NCBI GenBank assembly: GCA_900538705.1
Contig: UPZG01000007.1
Span: 27,012 to 91,011 of the forward strand
From: an uncultured Porphyromonadaceae bacterium
Lineage (GTDB): Bacteria; Bacteroidota; Bacteroidia; Bacteroidales; Barnesiellaceae_A
DNA: 64,000 nt
Direction of reading: 5' to 3'
In this document: positions 36,009-44,590 of the stretch, piece by piece
Layout of the letters: every line of letters begins with the position of its first letter
How positions within the stretch are numbered: position 1 is the first letter of the stretch
Program-made: the position numbers and the translations under genes
The notes under the pieces: generated by a model
What the model was told of the DNA's origin: nothing
Database searches by the model: none
Seen by the model: the letters and a program-made list of their open reading frames with translations, nothing else

Positions 36009-37444
36009 TTATCAGGTACAATCTGCATCGCTTCGGCAGGGACGAGCGAATTGATATACATCTCTATATTGGTATATTCTTTTGAGAGTGTATATTTGTT
36101 AGCATCATTCTTCTTATTCGGATTCAAGCCGTTGGCCGTCTCCCATTCATCAGGCATACCATCACCATCGCTGTCGACAGGTGTAACACCTGTTTGTGTC
36201 AGGTCAGGGAAACCACCCACTTGCTCTTGCGTATCGATAAGGCCTTTGTTACCATAAGTAGCCTTACCCTCACGTACCTCTTCTACAATACGGGTATCTA
36301 TAGGGTCACGATAGAGCGAAACGCCTGCATTGAGAAGCACCTGCTCATAAGCATCCTCGGCCGAAGTGTATGGCAACTCGGCATAGGGCAACTGCTCTTT
36401 CAAACGTATGGTATCGTAACTGAATACCAACGGGTCGTCGGTCTTTTTGCTCAGCTGCACGCCGCGAGCCCAGTTGTTTTTAGAGCACTTCTTGTCGCCA
36501 TCCATGTAGTTGCCATTGACATAATATTTGCCATACCCATATATTTTATCACCGATGCGAAGCTCGGGTGCAAAAATACGGCTACGTTTGCTCTTGGTAG
36601 TAGCTGGGCCTGGTTTGTAGTAGTTATTGACAATATTGATGGTGCGGCGCTGGCCACCATACGAACTGTTGGCACCCCAGTTGTAAATAACATTGTTACG
36701 GAAATCGATCACACCCGAAATATCAGTCACACCCGGGTGGTCGAAACGAGGATTACGACTGTCGTGATGTGCAAGCAGGTTGTGATGATATGAAGCACCT
36801 TTACCGCCCCATATACCGCCATATCCATGGTTACCCTTCACGTGAATGCTGTTGCGCAAGCTTTCCGATACGATATTCCACTGGAATGTAAGATTTTCGT
36901 TACCGTAAAACGATGCACACTCGTCAGTACTCCAACTGATAGAACAGTGGTCGATAATAATATTATTGAAAATACCTTTCTTGGTAGAAGCTGTACTCGA
37001 CAATGCATCGTTCTCTTCCTTGTTAATATCGCTCATGCGGAAACGTATATACCTTATTATAACATTGCTTGCCTTGATACGTACCGGATGCCCCCCCACA
37101 CATATACCAGGAGCAGGAGCTGTTTGCCCAACTATGGTAATACTATCTTTGGTAATATCGAGTTTGCGTTTCAACATGATATTGCCCGCTACAGCAAAAA
37201 CAACTGTACGAGCCCCTTTCTTCTCTACAGCACGACGGAACGAGCCCTCTATAGGTGTTTCGCCTTTATCATAATCCTCGAGTGTCGTCACCACGTATAC
37301 TTTACCCCCACGGCCTCCCACGGTATATTTGCCATATCCTTCAGCACCGGGGAAAGCAGGTACCTTAGTTGCTGACGTCTCCTGTGCCCACGCTCCGGTA
37401 AACACAAAAAGAGAACATAACAGTATTATAAGATTTTTCTTCAT
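35999..37444 (-). CDS. Secreted pectate lyase, family PL1
   Basis: The protein has 481 residues from the ATG at 37444 (MKKNLIILLCSLFVFTGAWAQ signal peptide). The parallel beta-helix PL1 lyase shows AFPGAEGYGKYTVGGRGGKV at the start of the mature protein, ITIVGQTAPAPGICVGG, NIIIDHCSISWSTDECASFY and HHNLLAHHDSRNPRF with the conserved Arg. A Ca-binding TSP3-like stretch DSDGDGMPDEWETANGLNP lies near residue 435. The stop codon TAA directly follows a run of nine A; a -1 slip there opens the CE8 frame. The gene is 49 bases downstream of the GH105 gene. The predicted role is extracytoplasmic cleavage of polygalacturonate. Confidence 0.93.
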   Translation of the reverse strand: MKKNLIILLCSLFVFTGAWAQETSATKVPAFPGAEGYGKYTVGGRGGKVYVVTTLEDYDKGETPIEGSFRRAVEKKGARTVVFAVAGNIMLKRKLDITKDSITIVGQTAPAPGICVGGHPVRIKASNVIIRYIRFRMSDINKEENDALSSTASTKKGIFNNIIIDHCSISWSTDECASFYGNENLTFQWNIVSESLRNSIHVKGNHGYGGIWGGKGASYHHNLLAHHDSRNPRFDHPGVTDISGVIDFRNNVIYNWGANSSYGGQRRTINIVNNYYKPGPATTKSKRSRIFAPELRIGDKIYGYGKYYVNGNYMDGDKKCSKNNWARGVQLSKKTDDPLVFSYDTIRLKEQLPYAELPYTSAEDAYEQVLLNAGVSLYRDPIDTRIVEEVREGKATYGNKGLIDTQEQVGGFPDLTQTGVTPVDSDGDGMPDEWETANGLNPNKKNDANKYTLSKEYTNIEMYINSLVPAEAMQIVPDKKK

Positions 37445-37493
37445 AATATTGGGTTTAAACATGTAATACACTTACGATATACAAATCGCTCAA

Positions 37494-38711
37494 CTATTTT
37501 CCTTGTAAACGTTCTACTTCAAGAGCCGTCAATATAAACGGACCTACTGCCTTGGCATCGTTATCGCGCTTCTTTTCATGAATGTAATACTCATAGTCGC
37601 CCGAACGTTTTTCCTTACCGCCCAAACCGGCTACAGCACAAACCTCGGTAATGTTCACCAGGCCTTTGTCATCGACCTTAATAAAACGGTCGAGAATACC
37701 TTGCCAAGCCTTATTGGCAACAGTCAGATATTTTTCGGGCAACACACCCAGTCGTACACCTTTATACAAAGCATAGGTAAACATACACGATGCCGACGAC
37801 TCGAGATAATTACCCGGCTCACCACTGCGATCCATTACCTGATACCACAGACCCGTCTCGGGGTCGGCATAGCGCTCGAGCTGAGATGCAATGTGAAGCA
37901 AAATATCCACTACTTGCTTACGGCCCTCAAAATCGGCAGGAATAAACTCAAGATTATCTACAATAGCCATGGCATACCAACCCAAGGCACGTCCCCAACA
38001 ATGTTTCGATTGGCCGGTAACAGGGTCACACCAAAACATCTGACGGCTCACATCGCAGGCATGTTTATAGAGACGCGACTCATAATCATATGTATGATGA
38101 GCAGCCATCACTATTTGGAGTATCACATCGGCATAATCGGCCGAACGCAACGGCTCACTCTCGTAGCGATAAGCATACTCGGCAAGGAAGGGAGAACCCA
38201 TGTAGACCCCATCGAGCCACACTTGATGGGGATACACCTTTTTATGCCAGAAACCGCCGTCGTCGTTGCGAGGCTGTTTTTCAAACTGGCTGCGTAACAA
38301 ATCGAGAGCTTTCTTGTAACGGGCTTCTCCGGTAAGGTCATATACTTCAAAAAGATATTTACCCGAATTGATACGGTCGAGCGAATAATCGGTCAATTTA
38401 TATTTCTTTATCGTTCCATCGGCATTCACCATCGTATCGGCATACGAAATAGCATAGTCGCGAATGTCGGTACGGCTATATTTCTCGGCAACATACAGAA
38501 AAGCTCTCAGCTCCAAGCCATGGCAATAATCCCACTTCAACTTAGGCTGGAAATCGAGTTGCCAGGCTTCAGGGTTACGCGCCATCTCGCTCTCCACCAT
38601 ACGTACTGCCCACGATGCCGAAGCATCAGATTGTGCCACAGCAGGCATAGGACAACATAAGAATGAAGTTGCTGCCAAAAAAGAGACAGCCATTTGTGAT
38701 AGTAATCTCAT
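37494..38711 (-). CDS. GH105 unsaturated uronyl hydrolase
   Basis: The protein has 405 residues and a signal peptide (about residues 1-26). It is a GH105 alpha/alpha-barrel like YteR/YesR, which removes the 4,5-unsaturated galacturonyl end left by pectin or rhamnogalacturonan lyases. Recognisable blocks are KWDYCHGLELRAFLYVAEKY (about 59-78), GGFWHKKVYPHQVWLDGVYM with the catalytic Asp in WLDG (near 167), WGRALGWYAMAIVDNLEFIP and YLESSASCMFTYALYKG. It is the first gene of a minus-strand unit GH105-PL1-CE8, with a promoter at 38790. Its products would feed the divergently transcribed uronate-type MFS transporter. Confidence 0.93.
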   Translation of the reverse strand: MRLLSQMAVSFLAATSFLCCPMPAVAQSDASASWAVRMVESEMARNPEAWQLDFQPKLKWDYCHGLELRAFLYVAEKYSRTDIRDYAISYADTMVNADGTIKKYKLTDYSLDRINSGKYLFEVYDLTGEARYKKALDLLRSQFEKQPRNDDGGFWHKKVYPHQVWLDGVYMGSPFLAEYAYRYESEPLRSADYADVILQIVMAAHHTYDYESRLYKHACDVSRQMFWCDPVTGQSKHCWGRALGWYAMAIVDNLEFIPADFEGRKQVVDILLHIASQLERYADPETGLWYQVMDRSGEPGNYLESSASCMFTYALYKGVRLGVLPEKYLTVANKAWQGILDRFIKVDDKGLVNITEVCAVAGLGGKEKRSGDYEYYIHEKKRDNDAKAVGPFILTALEVERLQGK

Positions 38712-38789
38712 AGAAAACGGTATTAATAATTTAAAGTATCTCTCGCGTTACAACAAAGCATAAGTTCTCGACGAAAACATATGCGCATG

Positions 38790-38797
38790 CAAAAGTA
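38790..38797 (-). promoter_or_regulatory. Promoter of the GH105-PL1-CE8 unit
   Basis: TACTTTTG on the minus strand matches TAnnTTTG, 79 bases before the GH105 start. A small palindrome, ATGCGCAT (38781-38788), overlaps the predicted start point and could be an operator half. Confidence 0.55.
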
Positions 38798-38864
38798 TAT
38801 AAATTAGTCAGAAGAAACACCATTCCTGTTGTTCTTTTTACTTGTATAATCAAATTATAGTTAT

Positions 38865-38872
38865 TATTTTTG
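38865..38872 (+). promoter_or_regulatory. Promoter of the hexuronate-type MFS gene
   Basis: TATTTTTG, with CTTG at 38841-38844 (20-base spacer), lies 54 bases before the ATG. Confidence 0.55.
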
Positions 38873-38925
38873 CGGTGCCTAAGCAAGAAAGATTAAAACA
38901 AATCAACTATACTAAATCTTCTATC

Positions 38926-40368
38926 ATGACTAATGGACAAAAAATGACCAACTTCAGGTGGATTATGTGCATGATGCTTTTTTTCGCCACCACGGTCAAT
39001 TACTTAGACAGGCAAGTACTGTCGCTCACATGGAAAGACTTTATAGCCCCCGAATTTCACTGGAATGATGCCGACTACGGTATGATTACCGGTTTCTTCT
39101 CTATTTTTTATGCTGTAGCTTGCCTTTTTGCCGGTAAGTTTGTCGACTGGATGGGTATCAAGAAAGGCTACATCTGGGCTATTTTCATCTGGTCGTTGGG
39201 TGCCTGTTTACACGCCGGCTGCGGTTGGGTAACCATGAAGGTCGAAGGCCTTGACTCTGTAGCCGCATTACGCGCCGTAGAAGCTGGTAGCGCCATGGCA
39301 GTAGCCATTGCAACACTGAGCGTATGGCTCTTCCTCGTATGCCGTGCCATCCTCGCATTGGGTGAAGCGGGTAACTTCCCCGCAGCCATCAAAGTGACGG
39401 CCGAATACTTCCCCAAGAAGGACCGCGCATTTGCCACTTCTATTTTCAACTCCGGAGCCTCTGTAGGTGCATTGGCAGCCCCACTCACAATTCCTATCCT
39501 CGCCAAACACTTTGGTTGGGAGATGGCTTTCATCATCATCGGTGCAATAGGTTTCGTATGGATGTTCTTCTGGGCATACCTCTATGAAAGTCCCGACCGT
39601 TCGAAACATGTCAACCCCGCCGAGCTTACCTACATCAACCAAGACGATAAAGAGGCCGAACAAGGCAAATCGGCAAAAGCAGAAAAGACCATACCTTTCC
39701 TACAATGCTTTAAATACAAACAAACATGGTCGTTTGTCGTAGGTAAATTCTTTACCGACGGTGTATGGTGGTTCTATCTTTTCTGGGCACCTGCATATTT
39801 CTCAGACCAATTTGGTTACGAATCATCTTCATCCATGGGTATGGCGCTTATTTTCGTACTCTACCTCATCGTGACGGTTCTCTCTATATACGGCGGTTAC
39901 CTGCCCAAGCTATTTGTTGAGAAGAAAGGAATGGAACCATACGCCGGTCGTATGCGTGCCATGCTCATCTTCGCCTTCTTCCCCTTGTTTGCCCTTTTTG
40001 CCCAACCCCTGGGAGCAACATCGGCTTGGTTCCCCGCTATCATTATCGGTTTGGCAGGAGCCGGACACCAAGCATGGAGTGCTAACCTCTTCTCTACCAT
40101 CGGCGATATGTTCCCCAAATCTACCATTGCCACCATTACCGGTATCGGTGCCATGGCCGGCGGTATAGGCTCATTGCTCATAAACTTGGGAGCCGGTAAA
40201 CTCTTCACCTATGCCGAGGGAATGGGTACAGCATTCTCTTTCTTAGGCATGGAAGGCAAGCCCGGTGCTTACATGATAGTATTCTGCATCTGTGCAGTAG
40301 CATACTTGCTTGCATGGAGCATCATGAAAGCTCTTGTGCCCAAATACAAACCCATCGTTGTAAAATAA
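38926..40368 (+). CDS. MFS transporter, anion:cation symporter (hexuronate type)
   Basis: The protein has 480 residues from the ATG at 38926, with about 12 membrane segments. The start NYLDRQVLSLTWKDFIAPEF and the MFS motif A-like FVDWMGIKKGY match the ACS family (ExuT/GarP-like) of hexuronate and sugar-acid transporters, as do AILALGEAGNFPAAIKVTAE and SIFNSGASVGALAAP. Divergent from GH105 and next to two PL1 genes, it is well placed to import galacturonate or its unsaturated derivative. The substrate is inferred from context. Confidence 0.9.
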   Translation: MTNGQKMTNFRWIMCMMLFFATTVNYLDRQVLSLTWKDFIAPEFHWNDADYGMITGFFSIFYAVACLFAGKFVDWMGIKKGYIWAIFIWSLGACLHAGCGWVTMKVEGLDSVAALRAVEAGSAMAVAIATLSVWLFLVCRAILALGEAGNFPAAIKVTAEYFPKKDRAFATSIFNSGASVGALAAPLTIPILAKHFGWEMAFIIIGAIGFVWMFFWAYLYESPDRSKHVNPAELTYINQDDKEAEQGKSAKAEKTIPFLQCFKYKQTWSFVVGKFFTDGVWWFYLFWAPAYFSDQFGYESSSSMGMALIFVLYLIVTVLSIYGGYLPKLFVEKKGMEPYAGRMRAMLIFAFFPLFALFAQPLGATSAWFPAIIIGLAGAGHQAWSANLFSTIGDMFPKSTIATITGIGAMAGGIGSLLINLGAGKLFTYAEGMGTAFSFLGMEGKPGAYMIVFCICAVAYLLAWSIMKALVPKYKPIVVK

Positions 40369-40440
40369 CCATCCTTATTCATAAACATTCAGCAAGCGGT
40401 ACGGCATAACAGTCGTGCCGCTTCTTTGCAAAAAACAATT

Positions 40441-42153
40441 ATGAGAAACTTCATCGCCATCCTGTTTACTGCTGCCATGCTGCCATGCCTGCATGCGCAA
40501 ACGCCAGCATTCCCCGGAGCCGAAGGACACGCACGCTATACCACTACCGGCGGACGAGGCGGAACAGTATATCATGTCACAAGCCTCGAAGACGACGGAG
40601 GCCGTGGCACATTACGATATGCCGTACTCAAAACCGGAGCCCGTACCATAGTCTTTGACGTGTCGGGTACGATAGAACTAAAAAGTGACCTCGAAATCAA
40701 GTCACCCAATATCACCATTGCAGGACAAACCGCTCCCGGCGATGGAATATGTCTCAAAAATCACCAACTCAAGGTCAATGCCGATAACGTGATAATCCGA
40801 TTCATACGTTGCCGCATGGGTGAACTCACAGGCGAAGAAAAAGACTCCATGGAGGGACAAAACCACAAAAACATCATCATAGACCACTGCTCCATGAGTT
40901 TCAGTACCGACGAGTGCGCCTCTTTTTACGACAATACCGACTTCACCATGCAATGGTGCTTCATCGCCGAAAGTCTGAAAGAGAGTATCCACGTCAAAGG
41001 TTCGCACGGATACGGCGGTATATGGGGCGGTAAAAACGCTTCGTTCCACCACAACATACTCGCACACCACGACAGCCGCAACCCTCGTATGTGTGGTAGC
41101 CGTTACAGCAACCGGGCCGACTTGGAAAAGGTCGATTTCCGCAACAACGTTATCTACAACTGGGGACAGACCAACAGTGCTTACGCCGGTGAGGGTGGCA
41201 GCTACAATATCGTAAACAACTACTACAAACCGGGACCTGCTACAAAACGCTCTATAGCAGCGCGCCTTTTTGCTCCTAATGCCGACGACGGTACCAACCA
41301 GCAGATGAAAGGTGTATGGGGAAAATTCTATGTTGCAGGCAACTTTGTCGATGGCTCGGCTCCCTACGATAACGTACAAGAGGCTGCCGAGGCTATTGCG
41401 GCAACCAATGCCGACAACTGGAACGGCATAGACCCCGATACACGCAACGCTGACCTGCCGGCAGAGGGTATCCGTGCCAACTCGGAATACGATGCCGGTA
41501 CTGTTACCACCCATACGGCACAGGTCGCATACGAAAAAGTATTGGCTTATGCAGGAGCTTCTCACCGACGCGACTCACAAGATGCTCGTATTGCCCAGGA
41601 AATACAAGACGGCAGTTATACATACGAAGGCTCAAAGAGCGGACTGAAAGGCATCATCGATGCCACATCCGACGTTGGTGGATGGCCTGTACTGACCTCT
41701 ACAACCCCCGAAACAGATAGCGACGGCGACGGTATTCCCGACGTATGGGAAGAAGCCAACGGCCTCGACCCCAACGACGACAACGATGGCAACCAACTGT
41801 GGAACGACGGTTCGGGATACACAGCCCTCGAAGTCTACCTACACAGTCTTGTCGATGATATCGTACGTGCTTGCCAAAGCGACGGCAACGGCATCAACGA
41901 AATCTACCCCACATACGTAAAAGCATCTCTCAATACCACACGCGACCTGCCATTACGCATCTCACGCAGCGGCCACAGCTATTATGTATCAGGCTTTGAA
42001 GGCACTGCAACGGCCTACTTGTACAGCATGACAGGCGCATTGCTTCTATCTACCACCGGCACTGGCAATCTCTCGTTTACACTCGACACCCCCGCCATAC
42101 TACAGGTAATCACCAACAATGGCAGTGCCACCCGCAAGCTCATGAGCTACTGA
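40441..42153 (+). CDS. Secreted pectate lyase, family PL1, with C-terminal sorting-like domain
   Basis: The protein has 570 residues from the ATG at 40441 and a signal peptide (MRNFIAILFTAAMLPCLHAQ). The PL1 beta-helix carries the same blocks as the minus-strand lyase: AFPGAEGHARYTTTGGRGG, ITIAGQTAPGDGICLKNHQ, NIIIDHCSMSFSTDECASFY and HHNILAHHDSRNPRM. A TSP3-like DSDGDGIPDVWEEANGLDP lies near residue 424. The last ~80 residues contain YSMTGALLLSTTG and a final short basic strand, resembling a degenerate type A T9SS sorting domain, though the usual YPNP opening is not clear. It lies 72 bases after the MFS gene and is probably co-expressed with it. Confidence 0.92.
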   Translation: MRNFIAILFTAAMLPCLHAQTPAFPGAEGHARYTTTGGRGGTVYHVTSLEDDGGRGTLRYAVLKTGARTIVFDVSGTIELKSDLEIKSPNITIAGQTAPGDGICLKNHQLKVNADNVIIRFIRCRMGELTGEEKDSMEGQNHKNIIIDHCSMSFSTDECASFYDNTDFTMQWCFIAESLKESIHVKGSHGYGGIWGGKNASFHHNILAHHDSRNPRMCGSRYSNRADLEKVDFRNNVIYNWGQTNSAYAGEGGSYNIVNNYYKPGPATKRSIAARLFAPNADDGTNQQMKGVWGKFYVAGNFVDGSAPYDNVQEAAEAIAATNADNWNGIDPDTRNADLPAEGIRANSEYDAGTVTTHTAQVAYEKVLAYAGASHRRDSQDARIAQEIQDGSYTYEGSKSGLKGIIDATSDVGGWPVLTSTTPETDSDGDGIPDVWEEANGLDPNDDNDGNQLWNDGSGYTALEVYLHSLVDDIVRACQSDGNGINEIYPTYVKASLNTTRDLPLRISRSGHSYYVSGFEGTATAYLYSMTGALLLSTTGTGNLSFTLDTPAILQVITNNGSATRKLMSY

Positions 42154-42198
42154 TAGCCCATAGGCTGTTATACATACAGGAATGAGCTTCTATACATA

Positions 42199-42236
42199 CG
42201 GGGCTGCATCGAAAACAGAAATTCGATACAGCCCCG
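42199..42236 (+). terminator. Intrinsic terminator after the second PL1 gene
   Basis: CGGGGCTGcATCGA pairs with TCGATaCAGCCCCG (one mismatch), followed by CATCTTATTTT. Its core matches the other GGCTG/CAGCC hairpins in the window. Confidence 0.85.
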
Positions 42237-42284
42237 CATCTTATTTTCAATCGACTTACAGGCTACCACGACAAGAAAACAAAA

Positions 42285-42311
42285 AAGCGATACGCTTCAT
42301 ACGTATCGCTT
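42285..42311 (-). terminator. Intrinsic terminator of tRNA-Arg(CCG)
   Basis: On the minus strand AAGCGATACG and CGTATCGCTT (10-base perfect arms, 7-base loop) are followed by TTTTTTG, beginning only 6 bases after the tRNA 3' end. Confidence 0.92.
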
Positions 42312-42316
42312 CATCG

Positions 42317-42388
42317 TACACTCATGGGGAGTCGAACCCCAATCGTCGGAACCGGAATCCGAAATTCTATCCATTGAACTATGAGTGC
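42317..42388 (-). tRNA. tRNA-Arg (anticodon CCG)
   Basis: This 72-base cloverleaf on the minus strand has acceptor GCACTCA/TGAGTGT (one G-U pair), D arm GTTC..GAAT, and anticodon stem TCGGA/TCCGA with loop TTCCGGT (anticodon CCG at 42355-42353). The T arm is TGGGG/CCCCA with loop TTCGACT, and the discriminator is A. CCA is not encoded. It reads CGG arginine codons. Confidence 0.95.
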
Positions 42389-42419
42389 AACTCCGGTTGC
42401 TTTTCTTAGAAAAGTGCCG

Positions 42420-42427
42420 CAAAAGTA
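42420..42427 (-). promoter_or_regulatory. Promoter of tRNA-Arg(CCG)
   Basis: TACTTTTG on the minus strand lies 31 bases upstream of the tRNA 5' end. It is back-to-back with the ung promoter at 42440. Confidence 0.6.
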
Positions 42428-42439
42428 GTAAATATTTTG

Positions 42440-42447
42440 TAGCTTTG
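42440..42447 (+). promoter_or_regulatory. Promoter of ung
   Basis: TAGCTTTG matches TAnnTTTG, 31 bases before the ung start codon, and is divergent from the tRNA promoter 12 bases away. Confidence 0.55.
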
Positions 42448-42478
42448 CAAGGATTTGAAACACGAAATATCATCCCGT

Positions 42479-43141
42479 ATGAACGTACGCATAGAAGATA
42501 GCTGGAAACAACATTTGCAGACAGAGTTTGACAAACCTTATTTCGAGGCACTGACCCGCTTCGTGCGAGGCGAATATGCGGCTCACACTGTATATCCTCC
42601 TGGCAAACAAATGTTTGCAGCGTTCGACGTTTGTCCTTTCGATGCCGTCAAAGTCGTCATTTTAGGACAAGACCCCTACCACGAGCCGGGGCAAGCCCAC
42701 GGGTTATGTTTTTCGGTAAACGACGGAGTTCCATTTCCACCCTCACTACAAAACATCTTCAAAGAGATAGAAAACGACTTGGGTAAGCCTATCCCTGCCA
42801 CCGGCAACCTGCTACGATGGGCTCGACAAGGAGTACTGCTACTCAACGCTACCCTCACAGTACGGGCTCATCAAGCCGGCTCACACCAAAATCGAGGCTG
42901 GGAGGAGTTTACCGATGCCGTAATACACCACTTGGCCGAAGAAAGAGAGCACATCGTATTTATCCTTTGGGGCGCATACGCCCAACGCAAAGGAGCTTTC
43001 ATCGACCGCACTCGTCACTTGGTTTTACAATCGCCTCATCCATCGCCCCTCTCGGCACATCGCGGATTCTTTGGCAATCACCATTTCAGCAAAGCCAACG
43101 AATACCTCGTTGCCCACGGAATAGAACCTATCGATTGGTAA
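42479..43141 (+). CDS. ung: Uracil-DNA glycosylase, family 1
   Basis: The protein has 220 residues from the ATG at 42479, normal family length. It removes uracil from DNA in base excision repair. The water-activating motif VVILGQDPYHEPGQAHGL has catalytic Asp65. Other family blocks are FPPSLQNIFKEIENDLG, LLLNATLTVRAHQAGSHQNR and the DNA-intercalation loop HPSPLSAHRGFFGNHHFS with its conserved His and Leu. It is followed after 17 bases by the C_GCAxxG_C_C gene, probably in one transcript. Confidence 0.98.
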   Translation: MNVRIEDSWKQHLQTEFDKPYFEALTRFVRGEYAAHTVYPPGKQMFAAFDVCPFDAVKVVILGQDPYHEPGQAHGLCFSVNDGVPFPPSLQNIFKEIENDLGKPIPATGNLLRWARQGVLLLNATLTVRAHQAGSHQNRGWEEFTDAVIHHLAEEREHIVFILWGAYAQRKGAFIDRTRHLVLQSPHPSPLSAHRGFFGNHHFSKANEYLVAHGIEPIDW

Positions 43142-43158
43142 TTACAAAACAGAAAAAT

Positions 43159-43674
43159 ATGACAAAATTAAATGTAGAAGAACGGGCTGAGCGTGCTCGT
43201 TCTGCCTTCCTCAACGGATACAACTGCTCACAAGCCGTCATCATGGCTTACGCCGACATTACAGACATCGACCCTGAGAAATTTGCTGCCATTGTTGAGC
43301 CTTTGGGTGGCGGCATGGGCAGACTACGAGAAGTTTGCGGAGCCGTCACAGGTATGTTTATCATCAGCGGCACCACTCATTGGGGGAAATCAAATACCGA
43401 CCGCCAAGTACGTACCGAGATATACGCCGGCGTACAACAACTCGCCGAAAAATTCCGTCAGGAGAACGGCAGCATAGTTTGTCGCGACCTTTTGGGTCTG
43501 ACTCAAAAAAGCGACTCACCCGTACCCGAAGAACGCACACCGAGCTACTATCGTCGCCGTCCATGCGCCGATACCGTTGCCTGCGCGGCCAGGTTGGTAG
43601 GCGAATATCTCAACGACTACTACGCAAAAGAAGAGAACGAGCAACAATCTGGCGACAACACCCCCAATACATAA
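43159..43674 (+). CDS. C_GCAxxG_C_C family cysteine-rich protein
   Basis: This 171-residue protein has the cysteine pattern that names the family: NCSQAV near residue 23, then VCGAVTG (the GCAxxG-type block) near 59, VCRDLLG near 111, and two cysteines in CADTVACAA near 137-142. The family is thought to hold a redox-active metal or disulphide centre and is often near redox or transport genes; its function is not established. The C-terminal tail is polar and low-complexity. It is co-directional with ung and ends at a terminator. Confidence 0.9.
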   Translation: MTKLNVEERAERARSAFLNGYNCSQAVIMAYADITDIDPEKFAAIVEPLGGGMGRLREVCGAVTGMFIISGTTHWGKSNTDRQVRTEIYAGVQQLAEKFRQENGSIVCRDLLGLTQKSDSPVPEERTPSYYRRRPCADTVACAARLVGEYLNDYYAKEENEQQSGDNTPNT

Positions 43675-43692
43675 CATACAATAAGGTATGCA

Positions 43693-43740
43693 ACAAAGCG
43701 GGGCTACGGCGAATAAAATCGCACTGTAGCCCCGCTTTGT
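43693..43740 (+). terminator. Intrinsic terminator between convergent genes
   Basis: ACAAAGCGGGGCTAC pairs with GTAGCCCCGCTTTGT (15-base arms), followed by CTGTAT. It lies between the C_GCAxxG_C_C gene and the minus-strand OmpA gene and can work in both directions. Confidence 0.88.
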
Positions 43741-43767
43741 CTGTATCTATCAGTTAAAAGACAGCGA

Positions 43768-44451
43768 TTACTGCAACGTACCATTCTCGGCAGCACGTAT
43801 CATCTCTTCGCTGGCATAAAGATATATATCTACTCTGCGGTTATCGGCTGCACTCATCGACTCGTCATACTGGTTATACCCTACGCCCTGCACCTTGGCA
43901 ATCTGGCTGTTATTCACACCACACTGACGCAAGTAAGAAGCTACAGCTTCGGCTCGTTGTTGCGACACTTTCATATTAGCCTCGTAAGTACCTACCTTAT
44001 CAGTATGTCCGTAAATATCTATATCCATCTCGGAGTTCTCTTTAAGGATACGCGAAAACTCACTAAGCGAATTTTTCGATTGAGTATTCAACTCCGACGA
44101 ATTAAATGCAAAAAGAATACCCGAATCGAAACTTACCTTCACAGCCTTCAATCCATTTGCATCGGTGACCTGCTCCACATTGGCGCCCTCTATCTCCTTT
44201 GCCTGGGCAGCAGCATCATCCATCTTTTTACCTATAAGACTACCAGCCGTCGTACCCACGACCGTACCGATGGCAGCACCTATGGCAGCGCCCTTGCCTT
44301 TACCTATCAATGCACCTATACCGGCACCAACTGCGGCACCCGAGCCGCCTCCTATCAACGCGCCCTTGCCAAGGTTCGACATATTGCAGCTCACAAACAA
44401 GAGACTTGCTGCCAATACCACACACAAAGATTTCATCGATTTCATATCCAT
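43768..44451 (-). CDS. OmpA-family lipoprotein with glycine-zipper domain
   Basis: The protein has 227 residues and a lipobox LLFVSC (Cys22, counting from the first Met). Residues ~28-75 are a glycine zipper (GGGSGAAVGAGIGALIGKGK and on), and residues ~105-215 form an OmpA C-terminal domain that binds peptidoglycan: LFAFNSSELNTQSKN, IDIYGHTDKVGTYEANMKVS, QQRAEAVASYL and ADNRRVDIYL. This is the YiaD-like layout of an outer-membrane lipoprotein tying the membrane to the cell wall. It is a single gene, divergent from aroC. Confidence 0.94.
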   Translation of the reverse strand: MDMKSMKSLCVVLAASLLFVSCNMSNLGKGALIGGGSGAAVGAGIGALIGKGKGAAIGAAIGTVVGTTAGSLIGKKMDDAAAQAKEIEGANVEQVTDANGLKAVKVSFDSGILFAFNSSELNTQSKNSLSEFSRILKENSEMDIDIYGHTDKVGTYEANMKVSQQRAEAVASYLRQCGVNNSQIAKVQGVGYNQYDESMSAADNRRVDIYLYASEEMIRAAENGTLQ

Positions 44452-44590
44452 ACAGTTTATATTTTACACATGCACTGCCCGCAGGCAGTATTCTTATACA
44501 CAAATGTACGGCTTTTACACAAACAGGCAATAACATGCGGCACTTTTTGCAGAAAAGAACTATCTTTATCACCTTATTTACCGTTATTAC

